From: Syntrophomonas sp. UBA4807
Lineage (GTDB): Bacteria > Bacillota > Syntrophomonadia > Syntrophomonadales > Syntrophomonadaceae
Reading direction: 5' to 3'
Length of the DNA stretch: 16,575 nt
Assembly: GCA_002402575.1 (NCBI GenBank)
Contig: DHGD01000074.1
Span: 25,045-41,619, forward strand
Each line of letters opens with the position of its first letter. Positions within the stretch are counted from its first letter, which is position 1. The position numbers and the translations under genes are program-made. Below are positions 1-6,366 of this stretch, piece by piece. Below the pieces are notes generated by a model. It was not told the DNA's origin, made no database searches, and saw only the letters and a program-made list of their open reading frames with translations.

Positions 1-85
1 CCGGGAAGCGGAAATTCTTTTTGGCCAAGTAATTCGATTAAATTAAAGGTTTAAGTAAGTTAATTGAGATAGGAGTGAATACAAT

Positions 86-619
86 TTGCGTAACATATAT
101 TACAAAAGTTCTATAATTTCAGCTTTTATCATTTGTTTAATACTATTTAATTCGGCGCCTGCTTATGCGGCGAAGTGGTTTACCCCACGTCATGGAGGTG
201 CCAGTTTGGTAAATAATACATCTGGTAAAATGTATAGGTTAACATTCAATAATTTAAATTGGGGTTACCATACCTTTACTGGAGATGAAGCATGGGAATT
301 CGAATTTCGTTATCCACCAATATCGAATTTAGTAGATCAACCTTGTATAGCGAACTGGAATCCTTTACCTGGAGGATATTTTGAAGACACTGATCCTGAT
401 GACATTACATTCGGATGTCATGATCCTCAAGACATTGACCCTATTGATGAGTACTATACTGGGTATATGAATTTTACCCCAAAATCAACTCAACCTGCAA
501 GTTTTTCAATGGAACTCGAATCTGAGTATGGACTCGATTTCTGGACGTGGATAGATCCTTATCCGCAAGATTATGAATCATTGGGATATATCGCCAAAGG
601 CAGTACTGTAAGTTGGTAA
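86..619 (+). CDS. Secreted protein of unknown function, 177 aa
   Basis: I do not recognise this protein. It begins at a TTG codon with an AGGAG ribosome binding site at 71-75, ten bases upstream. The N-terminus is a good Sec signal peptide: basic start (MRNIYYK), hydrophobic core at about residues 9-22, and a likely signal peptidase I site after APAYA near residue 28. There is no lipobox. The mature part of about 149 residues is acidic and rich in aromatic residues, Asp, Pro and Gly, with two Cys (in QPCIAN and FGCHD) that could form a disulfide outside the cell. No further membrane segment or sorting signal is seen. It is probably co-transcribed with the second secreted gene 36 bases downstream. 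Its base composition is AT-richer than the ribosomal genes. Coding status is supported by the signal peptide and the binding site; function is unknown. Confidence 0.72.
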   Translation: MRNIYYKSSIISAFIICLILFNSAPAYAAKWFTPRHGGASLVNNTSGKMYRLTFNNLNWGYHTFTGDEAWEFEFRYPPISNLVDQPCIANWNPLPGGYFEDTDPDDITFGCHDPQDIDPIDEYYTGYMNFTPKSTQPASFSMELESEYGLDFWTWIDPYPQDYESLGYIAKGSTVSW

Positions 620-655
620 TAGCAAGGACTATAATCTAATAATGGAGGTGTACTT

Positions 656-1315
656 ATGAAAAAATTCTTTACCACATTAATTGTGGGGCTGTTGATAATG
701 GGTTTATATGGTACTACCATTGCTGCAGCAAATGATTCTAGCGTGCAGGTAAATAATAAAGAAGCCGAAATAAAAGTGTTTATTGGAAGGCCTTCGGGTA
801 AAACTTCTGTTGATTCATTTAAGGAAAGCCGTAAGACGGAATTAAATAACCTAGCTTCACAAGATCAAAATGTAGAAGCCCTAATTGTCTTTAGTCAATT
901 TATGAATGCCGATCAAACACAGAAACTCTCTGACCAAGAAGGTATAGAAGTTCAGCGTATATGGATTGCAGAAAATGGAGTTCAAGGAGCAGGAACTAGC
1001 TTGGTAACTAATAATGATATTCGTGCCGCCTATCAATTTTTCAAGGACGATTTTGTGCAATTCTACCAGGAACAAGAAGATGAAACGGGTAAAGGATCAT
1101 TACAATCGGCTTACAAGGCTTGCCAGGAAAACCCAATGGGTATTTACGCTATGTTAGTATCTGGTCCCGCTAAAGTATTGAGCGAATACCAGGATCAACC
1201 AGAGATCATGATGGTCGACCCTCATTATAACAGCAAAGCTATAGAAATCGGGAAAGAAAAGAACTATCAAGTCAAATACATTGATTGTCCGACACGTTCG
1301 GATGGAATAAAGTAG
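656..1315 (+). CDS. Secreted protein of unknown function, 219 aa
   Basis: Translation starts at ATG 656 behind a strong GGAGGTG site (644-650). Residues 1-24 form a Sec signal peptide: MKKFF, a hydrophobic core, and a cut near TIAAA. No lipobox Cys is present, so the product is probably released or wall-associated. The mature part is polar. It seems to hold two similar segments, each a hydrophobic strand followed by a helix and a second strand: about residues 74-105 (VEALIVFSQF ... VQRIWIAENG) and about 161-190 (GIYAMLVSGP ... EIMMVDPHYN). The second segment, running on to the CPTRSDG end, resembles from memory the extracytoplasmic tails of some clostridial anti-sigma-like proteins, but this is a weak impression. 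Two Cys occur in the mature part. The gene probably shares a transcript with the secreted gene just upstream. No function is assigned. Confidence 0.78.
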   Translation: MKKFFTTLIVGLLIMGLYGTTIAAANDSSVQVNNKEAEIKVFIGRPSGKTSVDSFKESRKTELNNLASQDQNVEALIVFSQFMNADQTQKLSDQEGIEVQRIWIAENGVQGAGTSLVTNNDIRAAYQFFKDDFVQFYQEQEDETGKGSLQSAYKACQENPMGIYAMLVSGPAKVLSEYQDQPEIMMVDPHYNSKAIEIGKEKNYQVKYIDCPTRSDGIK

Positions 1316-1359
1316 GGAAACAATAAGTACCCTTGTCACTTCTCTTAAATGCAAAAGTG

Positions 1360-1420
1360 AAAAAGGATGCGTCTTTCTTAATTGTTGGTTAACTCAAACA
1401 TCAAGAAAGCCATGCTTTTT
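1360..1420 (+). terminator. Imperfect hairpin with T run, possible terminator
   Basis: The left arm 1360-1379 (AAAAAGGATG then CTTTCTT) pairs with the right arm 1403-1420 (AAGAAAG then CATGCTTTTT) with a few bulges, around a 23-base loop. The right arm ends in five T. It lies 44 bases after the stop of the second secreted gene, where a transcript end is expected. The long loop and A/T-rich stem make it a weak intrinsic terminator; it could instead be a remnant of a small repeat element. Confidence 0.3.
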
Positions 1421-1421
1421 C

Positions 1422-1957
1422 GTTATATTAGACGGTAGACAACTATCTTTTTCTATACCACCCACCATTCAAGATGGCAGAACTCTGGTACCCCTTCCGG
1501 CCATTTTTGAAGCTATTGGAGCTGATCTTACTTAGGATGCCGCTACACTCACGGCAACAGGCACTAAAGGGATATTACAGTTGTATTGAAGATTGGTTCA
1601 AAACGACCACTGTCATACACTGGATGTACCCGGCAGAATGGCCGACGGGAATCCTCTGGCTCCACTGCGTTTTATCTGTGAAGCTTTTGGCGGGATTGTT
1701 GAATGGGAGGAAGCCACGCAGACAATTCATATCATCTCATCCGGCAATGCTATTCCAGAATCACCGATCGTAAAGCTGTCAGGCACAGCACCCACTTTCT
1801 CTGCATACGTGGGTGATGGTAACTCGCGTATATACCATCGCCTCGGTTGCCGGTATGCCTCTCAGATAAAATCAGAGGATGTGGTACCTTTTGCCGTCTG
1901 GAAGCTACTATTACCTGACAACTAAATCGGGTCAATACGTATATGATAAATCAGTGA
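1422..1957 (+). pseudogene. Decayed copper amine oxidase N-domain protein
   Basis: In one frame from 1422 the translation reads VILDGRQLSFSIPPTIQDGR, then TLVPLPAIFEAIGADLT, a TAG stop (1533-1535), and DAATLTATGTKG. This is the copper amine oxidase N-terminal repeat common in clostridial cell-surface proteins, and the TAG sits where the family has the Trp of its SWD/TWD motif. One base appears lost near 1570: the DITVVLKIGSK continuation is in the next frame, while the original frame meets TGA at 1587. A second repeat resumes in the first frame (LDVPG, PLRFICEAFGGIVEW, ATQTIHI). The tail holds YHRLGCRYASQIKSEDVV, like the Cys-containing tails of related proteins, then shifts frame near 1890 (RLEATIT, stop at 1916). 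No start or signal peptide is recognisable. The stops and shifts together make a pseudogene far more likely than a sequencing error. Confidence 0.75.
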
Positions 1958-2023
1958 AAAAGGGGCGGCCTACCATACCGAATGAACTGACACAGATAAA
2001 ACGTTCTCGTGTGTCATGGGCAG

Positions 2024-2049
2024 GAAAAAACCTCCCCGGTTGGGGAGGT
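2024..2049 (-). terminator. Intrinsic terminator of the rplM-rpsI unit
   Basis: On the minus strand an eight-base-pair stem ACCTCCCC/GGGGAGGT with an AACC loop is followed directly by a run of T (plus-strand A at 2025-2030). It lies 15 bases after the rpsI stop codon, so it ends the rplM-rpsI transcript and probably any read-through from the larger operon. The T run exists on the minus side only. Confidence 0.92.
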
Positions 2050-2064
2050 CGGTTGAAAACTGAT

Positions 2065-2457
2065 TTAGCGTTTTGAGTACTGCGGGGCTTTGCGGGCTTT
2101 GTGCAAACCGTATTTCTTACGCTCTTTCATGCGTGGATCGCGGGTCATGTACCCTTTTCTTCTCAGAACAGGTCTGAGGTCTGCATTGGCCCTGACCAAA
2201 GCCCGGGCGATGCCCAGCCGAACCGCTCCAGCCTGGCCGTTCACCCCTCCGCCCTGCACCCGGCAGATCACATTGAAACGGCCCGACATTTCGGTTAAAA
2301 CCAAAGGCTGCTGTACTACCAGACGGCTGGTCTTGTTGGGAAAATATTCTTCAAAGGTCCGGTCGTTGATCTGTATGGTACCGTCACCGGGCACTAGCCG
2401 TACCCGGGCTACTGCTCTTTTTCTTCTTCCGGTTCCCCAGTATTGCACCTTGTCCAT
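2065..2457 (-). CDS. rpsI: 30S ribosomal protein S9 (uS9)
   Basis: S9 is a small-subunit protein of the 30S head; its C-terminal tail reaches the P site and touches the anticodon arm of bound tRNA. The 130-residue length is typical. Visible family signatures are YWGTGRRKRAVARVRLVPG at the N-terminus, the central VQGGGVNGQAGAVRLGIARA block, and the basic tail ending KAPQYSKR, whose last Lys-Arg is the tRNA contact. The ATG is preceded by a GGAGG-type site. It follows rplM by 12 bases, the usual L13-S9 pair, and is the last gene before the terminator at 2024-2049. Confidence 0.98.
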   Translation of the reverse strand: MDKVQYWGTGRRKRAVARVRLVPGDGTIQINDRTFEEYFPNKTSRLVVQQPLVLTEMSGRFNVICRVQGGGVNGQAGAVRLGIARALVRANADLRPVLRRKGYMTRDPRMKERKKYGLHKARKAPQYSKR

Positions 2458-2469
2458 GTTGTTTCCTCC

Positions 2470-2904
2470 TTACCCTCTCAGTTCGCGGAATTCTGGTTTC
2501 TGGGCCTGATGGGGATGCTGATCACCCCTGTAAACCTTAAGTTTCTTAAACATCTTCCTGCCCAGACGGTTGTGAGGAAGCATGCCTTTAACAGCTATTT
2601 CGATAGCCCTTTCAGGCTTCTTCTGCAGCATGGTCTGATAATCGACCTCTTTGAGGCCGCTGGGATAGCCGGTATAATAGCGGTATTTCTTCTGCTGCAA
2701 CTTGTCGCCGGTAAGCTGGATCTTATCAGCGTTGATGACTATGATGTAATCCCCGGTGTCCATGTGGGGGGTATAGGTGGGCTTGTGTTTGCCTCTGAGC
2801 ATTAAGGCCACTTCTGAAGCAAGCCGTCCCAGTACCTGACCGCTCGCATCTATGATATACCACTTGCGGTCAATATCCGCAGGCTTTGCCATATACGTCT
2901 TCAC
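2470..2904 (-). CDS. rplM: 50S ribosomal protein L13 (uL13)
   Basis: L13 is an early-assembly large-subunit protein that binds 23S rRNA. The 144-residue product shows the family blocks ERKW-like DRKWYIIDA, GRLASEVALMLRGKHKPTYTPH, IVINADKIQLTG, GMLPHNRLGRKMFKKLKVYRG and the HPHQAQKPE tail. I place the start at GTG 2904, giving MKTYMAKPAD, because a perfect AGGAGGG site lies six bases upstream and this matches the usual length; an ATG eight codons further up would put the site inside the gene. It is separated from truA by 184 bases holding a promoter and a leader hairpin, so L13-S9 can be expressed separately from the large operon. Confidence 0.97.
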   Translation of the reverse strand: MKTYMAKPADIDRKWYIIDASGQVLGRLASEVALMLRGKHKPTYTPHMDTGDYIIVINADKIQLTGDKLQQKKYRYYTGYPSGLKEVDYQTMLQKKPERAIEIAVKGMLPHNRLGRKMFKKLKVYRGDQHPHQAQKPEFRELRG

Positions 2905-2942
2905 GATTTTCCCTCCTGTGTGTCGCAATCCATTTAACCACT

Positions 2943-2971
2943 GATATATATCTCCTAAGCCAGCCTGTCAA
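2943..2971 (-). promoter_or_regulatory. Possible second rplM promoter
   Basis: A second TTGACA (2971-2966) stands 17 bases from TATATC (2948-2943) on the minus strand, which fits a sigma-A promoter. However, the -35 box overlaps the right arm of the leader hairpin and the -10 lies in a GATATATATC palindrome, so it may be a chance match or part of the leader structure. Confidence 0.4.
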
Positions 2972-2995
2972 CGGGGCGGAAGCCAGTCAGACTTA
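2956..2995 (-). promoter_or_regulatory. rplM leader hairpin, possible L13 autoregulatory leader
   Basis: In the minus-strand transcript, TAAGTCTGACTG (2995-2984) can pair with CAGGCTGGCTTA (2967-2956) in a twelve-position helix with one G-U pair and two mismatches around a 16-base loop. It sits between the upstream promoter and the rplM ribosome binding site. L13 leaders that regulate rplM-rpsI are described for Bacillota; membership of that family was not tested here. Confidence 0.45.
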
Positions 2996-3011
2996 AATAG
3001 AGTACCTTTTT

Positions 3012-3041
3012 AATATAGCCAAATATTCCTGCCATTGTCAA
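3012..3041 (-). promoter_or_regulatory. Sigma-A-type promoter for rplM-rpsI
   Basis: On the minus strand a perfect -35 box TTGACA (3041-3036) is followed after 18 bases by TATATT (3017-3012), five of six matches to the -10 consensus. Transcription would start near 3005, giving a leader of about 100 bases before the rplM GTG. It lies in the only sizeable gap of the ribosomal block that precedes an independent gene pair. Confidence 0.7.
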
Positions 3042-3088
3042 GAATAGCACGGCCCTTCCAGGCCTTTTTAGGAACTTTTAAAGCTGGG

Positions 3089-3823
3089 CTAGTAATCCAC
3101 TCTGACCATATACAGACCTTGCGGGGGTGCGGTTGGCCCAGCGTATTTCCTGTCCTGCTGGGCTATTATTGAGGCCATTTGGCCCGGTTCCCAGCGACCG
3201 CGGCCGATTTCGACCAGGGTGCCCATAATGATGCGTACCATATGGTAAAGAAAACCGTCCGCGCTCAGCTGTAAGCAGAGGTAGTCACCCTCTTGTTGCA
3301 ACTCGCAACGGCTCATCGTGCGGGTGAAGTTCTTCACCGAAGAGCCGCTGGCGCAGAATGATTTGAAGTTGTTTCTTCCCAGTAAATATCCGCAGGCCTC
3401 TTGCATAGCCCTAACATCCAGCGCCTCAAAATTGCACCAGGCATAGTGGCGGTTAAATACCGCGCCCAGCGGGCTGCGGTAGATTTTATAGGTATAGTGT
3501 TTACATACTGCCTGAAAACGGGGATGGAAATCAAGCGCGGCCGGCTGGCTGTGAAGCACCCGAATGTCATCCGGCAATACGCTGTTCAATGCCGTAGCCC
3601 AGCGTTCCGGGGGAATGCCGGCATTGGTGTCACAGGCGATAACCTGACCCACGGCATGCACTCCGGCGTCAGTGCGCCCGGCGAACAACAGCGGCCTTCT
3701 CTCGCCGCTAAGTTTGGAGATGGCATCCTGCAAGGCTGCCTGCACGGTGTGAGCGTTAGCCTGGAGCTGAAAACCATGGTATTGGCTGCCGTCATATTGA
3801 ACGATCATTTTAATACGCTGCAT
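3089..3823 (-). CDS. truA: tRNA pseudouridine(38-40) synthase TruA
   Basis: TruA converts uridine to pseudouridine at positions 38-40 in the anticodon stem-loop of many tRNAs. The sequence opens with RIKMIVQYDGSQYHGFQ and carries the catalytic motif AGRTDAGVHAVGQV, with the nucleophilic Asp at residue 52. Later family blocks are FHPRFQAVCKHYTYKIY, FKSFCASGSS, FLYHMVRIIMGTLVEIGRG and the C-terminal PPQGLYMVRVDY. I chose ATG 3823 (244 residues), which begins right at the conserved domain; an in-frame ATG at 3883 would add 20 residues without family support, and neither start has a strong ribosome binding site. It is the last gene before the rplM promoter. In many Bacillota three ecf transporter genes lie between rplQ and truA; here they are absent. 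Confidence 0.95.
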   Translation of the reverse strand: MQRIKMIVQYDGSQYHGFQLQANAHTVQAALQDAISKLSGERRPLLFAGRTDAGVHAVGQVIACDTNAGIPPERWATALNSVLPDDIRVLHSQPAALDFHPRFQAVCKHYTYKIYRSPLGAVFNRHYAWCNFEALDVRAMQEACGYLLGRNNFKSFCASGSSVKNFTRTMSRCELQQEGDYLCLQLSADGFLYHMVRIIMGTLVEIGRGRWEPGQMASIIAQQDRKYAGPTAPPQGLYMVRVDY

Positions 3824-3917
3824 GACCACTTCCCAATCCGGTGGAAAAAACCAACTCTGCCCGGACCGTAATGACTTCCTCATTTCTCGGTTAATCCCGC
3901 ATTTGTCGAGGTCATAC

Positions 3918-3942
3918 CGGGGATGGCCATTGCCAATCCCCG
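3918..3942 (-). other. Hairpin in the rplQ-truA gap
   Basis: CGGGGATTGGC pairs with GCCATCCCCG on the minus strand as a ten-base-pair stem with a single bulged T and a four-base AATG loop. No T run follows, so it is not a standard terminator. It may affect RNA stability or processing between rplQ and truA, or attenuate expression. Confidence 0.5.
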
Positions 3943-3962
3943 TTCTGTTTACAGCCCATCTC

Positions 3963-3980
3963 GGTACAGTCTACTGTACC
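3963..3980 (-). other. Small hairpin spanning the rplQ stop codon
   Basis: GGTACAG (3980-3974 complement) and CTGTACC form a perfect seven-base-pair stem with a four-base loop that contains the TAG stop of rplQ. No T run follows. It is a short exact palindrome just upstream of the larger rplQ-truA hairpin; its role is unknown. Confidence 0.4.
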
Positions 3981-4312
3981 AGTTCGATAATCACCATTGG
4001 GGCGCCGTCTCCCTGACGGTAACCAACCTTGATGATTCGAGTATATCCGCCCTGCCGTTCGCGATAACGGTCGGCCAGTTCAGTGAACAATTTTTTGACC
4101 ACCGGGTCTTTAGTCAGATAGCTACGGGCCTGGCGGCGCGCATGCAAATCTCCCGCTTTACTGAGGGTGATCATCTTGTCAGCAATACGCTGGATCTCCT
4201 TGGCCCGGGTTTCAGTGGTGGTTATCTTTTCACTCTCCAATAGAGAGGTCACAGCGTTTCTCAGCAAGGCTTTTCTTTGATGGCTTAAAAGCCCTAATCT
4301 ACGGTAAGCCAC
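3971..4312 (-). CDS. rplQ: 50S ribosomal protein L17 (bL17)
   Basis: L17 is a bacteria-specific large-subunit protein located near the peptide exit tunnel. The product of 113 residues begins AYRRLGLLSHQRKALLRN and shows the family blocks ITTTETRAKEIQRIADKMITL, GDLHARRQARSYL and RQGGYTRIIKVGYRQGDGAPM. It lacks the short acidic insertion that makes the Bacillus protein about seven residues longer, which is normal variation. The start is GTG, with AGGAGGAG five bases upstream. It follows rpoA by 15 bases, the classic end of the alpha operon. Confidence 0.97.
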   Translation of the reverse strand: MAYRRLGLLSHQRKALLRNAVTSLLESEKITTTETRAKEIQRIADKMITLSKAGDLHARRQARSYLTKDPVVKKLFTELADRYRERQGGYTRIIKVGYRQGDGAPMVIIELVQ

Positions 4313-4327
4313 GGGGGCTCCTCCTTT

Positions 4328-5278
4328 CTAGTCCTCAGCTTTTTTGAAGGACAGGTCAAGTTCTTTGAGTTTTCTTTCGATCTCTTCCAGGGATTTCTGG
4401 CCCAGATTCCTAATCTTGCTCATTTCCTCACGGGTTTTTTCGATCAGATCCCCGACGGTATTGATATTGGCCCGTTTCAACCCATTGGAGGCGCGCACTG
4501 ACAATTCCAGTTCCTCGATGGACATCTCCAGAACCTTATCTTTCTTTTCTTCTTCCTTCTCCACCAGGATTTCAACTTCAGCATAAGTATCATCTATCTC
4601 GGTGAACAGCTTGAGATATTCGATTAAAATCTGCGCTGACAGGCTGATGCCTTCTTCCGGGCTGATGCTGCCATTAGTCCATACTTCCAGAGTCAGGCTG
4701 TCATAGTCAGTCCGTTTGCCCACGCGGGCCATGTCTACCGAATAATTAACCTTGCTCACCGGGGTATATATGGAATCAACCGGTATCAATCCCACGATAT
4801 CAGCGCTTTTTATAGGCTGCTGGTCGGCGCTGACATAGCCGCGGCCTCTTTCTACGGTCAGTTCCATATTTATCTTGGCCCCCTCGTCGAGGGTGGCGAT
4901 ATGCAGATCAGGGTTTAAGATCTCAACTTCGCCGTCAGGAGTTATGTCGCTAGCCTTAAGATCCATCTTGCCTTCTTTTTCAATGCGCAGAATCTTGCGG
5001 TCCTGACTGTCGTACTTAAGGACCAGCTTCTTGATGTTGAGAATGATCTCGGTAGTATCCTCAACCACATTGGGTATGGTGGAAAATTCGTGCAATACCC
5101 CGTCTATTTTGATCGAAGTAATAGCCGCTCCCGGCAGTGAAGACAACAGCACCCGGCGCAGCGAATTGCCCAGGGTGGTTCCATAACCACGTTCCAAAGG
5201 TTCGATAACAAATTTGCCATAATTTTTCTCAGGATCTTTATCTACGCACTCAATGCGAGGTTTTTCCATCTCCAGCAT
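4328..5278 (-). CDS. rpoA: DNA-directed RNA polymerase subunit alpha
   Basis: The alpha subunit dimerises to start RNA polymerase assembly and, through its C-terminal domain, binds promoter UP elements and activators. The 316-residue protein has the N-terminal dimerisation and insert domains (about residues 1-230; ERGYGTTLGNSLRRVLLSSLPGAA-type signature near 29-52), an acidic, Lys/Glu-rich linker around 240-250, and a C-terminal HhH domain (about 258-311, with NTVGDLIEKT and NLGQKSLEEI). AAGGAGGG stands eight bases before ATG 5278; the second in-frame ATG three codons later is less well placed. It sits in the usual rpsD-rpoA-rplQ order. Confidence 0.98.
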   Translation of the reverse strand: MLEMEKPRIECVDKDPEKNYGKFVIEPLERGYGTTLGNSLRRVLLSSLPGAAITSIKIDGVLHEFSTIPNVVEDTTEIILNIKKLVLKYDSQDRKILRIEKEGKMDLKASDITPDGEVEILNPDLHIATLDEGAKINMELTVERGRGYVSADQQPIKSADIVGLIPVDSIYTPVSKVNYSVDMARVGKRTDYDSLTLEVWTNGSISPEEGISLSAQILIEYLKLFTEIDDTYAEVEILVEKEEEKKDKVLEMSIEELELSVRASNGLKRANINTVGDLIEKTREEMSKIRNLGQKSLEEIERKLKELDLSFKKAED

Positions 5279-5306
5279 TAGACAGACCCTCCTTTCTAGA
5301 GGTTGA

Positions 5307-5936
5307 TTATCTAGAGTAGAGTTCTACGATGAGCTGTTCATGCACCTGGGTATCAATTTGATCCCGGGTCGGATAAGACAGCACCGTACCGGATAGATTC
5401 TCCACATCCACACTCAGCCACTCCGGTGGGGTCTTATATGCCGCCTGCTCCTTCATTTCCTGGAACTTGGCGGACTCTCTGCTGCCGGGCTTAACCTGGA
5501 TCACATCGTTGACCCTTGTCAGCATGGAAGGAATAGAGGCCTTTCTTCCGTTAATGGTAAAATGACCGTGGGTGACCAGCTGACGGGCCTCTGCTCTGGA
5601 GGATGCAAAACCCAGCCGGTAGACCACATTATCCAGGCGTCTTTCCAGCAAGACCAGCAGGTTTTCACCGGTAATGCCCTGCTGGCGGTCGGCTTTTTTA
5701 AAATAATTGCTGAATTGTTTTTCTAAAACCCCATAAATCCTGCGGGTTTTCTGTTTTTCACGCAGCTGCAGCCCGTATTCAGAGGGTTTCTGTCTCCGGT
5801 TCTGTCCATGTGCTCCCGGTGCGTATGGTTTTCTTTCCACAGCGCACTTCTCTGAATAGCACCGATCTCCTTTGAGGAACAATTTTTCACCTTCCCGGCG
5901 ACACTGGCGGCAAACAGAATCAATGTATCTTCCCAC
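5307..5936 (-). CDS. rpsD: 30S ribosomal protein S4 (uS4), zinc-binding form
   Basis: S4 is a primary 16S rRNA binder that nucleates assembly of the 30S body. The 209-residue protein carries Cys9, Cys12, Cys26 and Cys31 in the C-x2-C-x13-C-x4-C pattern of the zinc-binding form. The S4 RNA-binding domain is seen at about residues 98-160 (RRLDNVVYRLGFASSRAEAR, LVTHGHFTINGRK). The C-terminus ends in LIVELYSR, as expected. The start is GTG behind an AGGAGGT site. It is embedded in the alpha operon between rpsK and rpoA, unlike the separate gene of Bacillus subtilis. Confidence 0.98.
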   Translation of the reverse strand: MGRYIDSVCRQCRREGEKLFLKGDRCYSEKCAVERKPYAPGAHGQNRRQKPSEYGLQLREKQKTRRIYGVLEKQFSNYFKKADRQQGITGENLLVLLERRLDNVVYRLGFASSRAEARQLVTHGHFTINGRKASIPSMLTRVNDVIQVKPGSRESAKFQEMKEQAAYKTPPEWLSVDVENLSGTVLSYPTRDQIDTQVHEQLIVELYSR

Positions 5937-5952
5937 TTATGCCACTACCTCC

Positions 5953-6345
5953 TTATACTCTTCTTCTTTTAGGCGGCCTACACCCGTTGTGGGGTATGGG
6001 TGTTACATCTTTTATCACACTGACTTCCAAACCCGCAGCCTGCAGAGAGCGAATCGCAGCTTCACGTCCTGCGCCGGGGCCTTTCACATAACATTCCACT
6101 TCCTTAAGGCCATGTTCCATGGCAGCCCGGGCGGCAGTCTCAGCAGCCTGCTGGGCTGCGAAGGGAGTGCTCTTGCGTGAGCCTTTAAAGCCTACCGTGC
6201 CGGCGCTGGACCAGGAAATGGCATTGCCGTGCCGGTCGGTGATGGAAATTATGGTATTGTTAAAGGTCGACTTGATGTGAGCGATGCCATGTTCAATATT
6301 CTTCTTCTCACGCCGTTTGACCCTGGTGGTTGTTCTTCTGGCCAA
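5953..6345 (-). CDS. rpsK: 30S ribosomal protein S11 (uS11)
   Basis: S11 lines the platform of the 30S subunit near the mRNA exit and interacts with S7 and S21. Its 130 residues include the signatures HIKSTFNNTIISITDRHGNAI, SSAGTVGFKGSRKSTPFAAQ and the C-terminal DVTPIPHNGCRPPKRRRV. The start is a TTG codon seven bases after AAGGGGGA; no ATG lies near it. It follows rpsM by 21 bases and precedes rpsD by 16, inside the alpha operon. Confidence 0.97.
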   Translation of the reverse strand: MARRTTTRVKRREKKNIEHGIAHIKSTFNNTIISITDRHGNAISWSSAGTVGFKGSRKSTPFAAQQAAETAARAAMEHGLKEVECYVKGPGAGREAAIRSLQAAGLEVSVIKDVTPIPHNGCRPPKRRRV

Positions 6346-6366
6346 TTATGAATCCCCCTTTTAAGG

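Noticed and set aside
21..49. Possible promoter TTGGCC with a TAAAGG-like -10 before the first secreted gene
   Set aside because: Both boxes match the consensus poorly; a promoter is expected in this region or left of the window but cannot be placed.
1334..1364. TCACTT ... AAGTGA inverted repeat after the second secreted gene
   Set aside because: Six base pairs around a 13-base loop with no following T run; too weak to call.
3051..3068. GGCC-CTTCCA-GGCC followed by five T on the plus strand
   Set aside because: The stem is only four base pairs and no plus-strand gene ends there, so a terminator is not supported.
3401..3871. 156-residue plus-strand reading frame inside truA
   Set aside because: Antisense to a clear truA with catalytic motif; the frame is open only because of truA codon bias.
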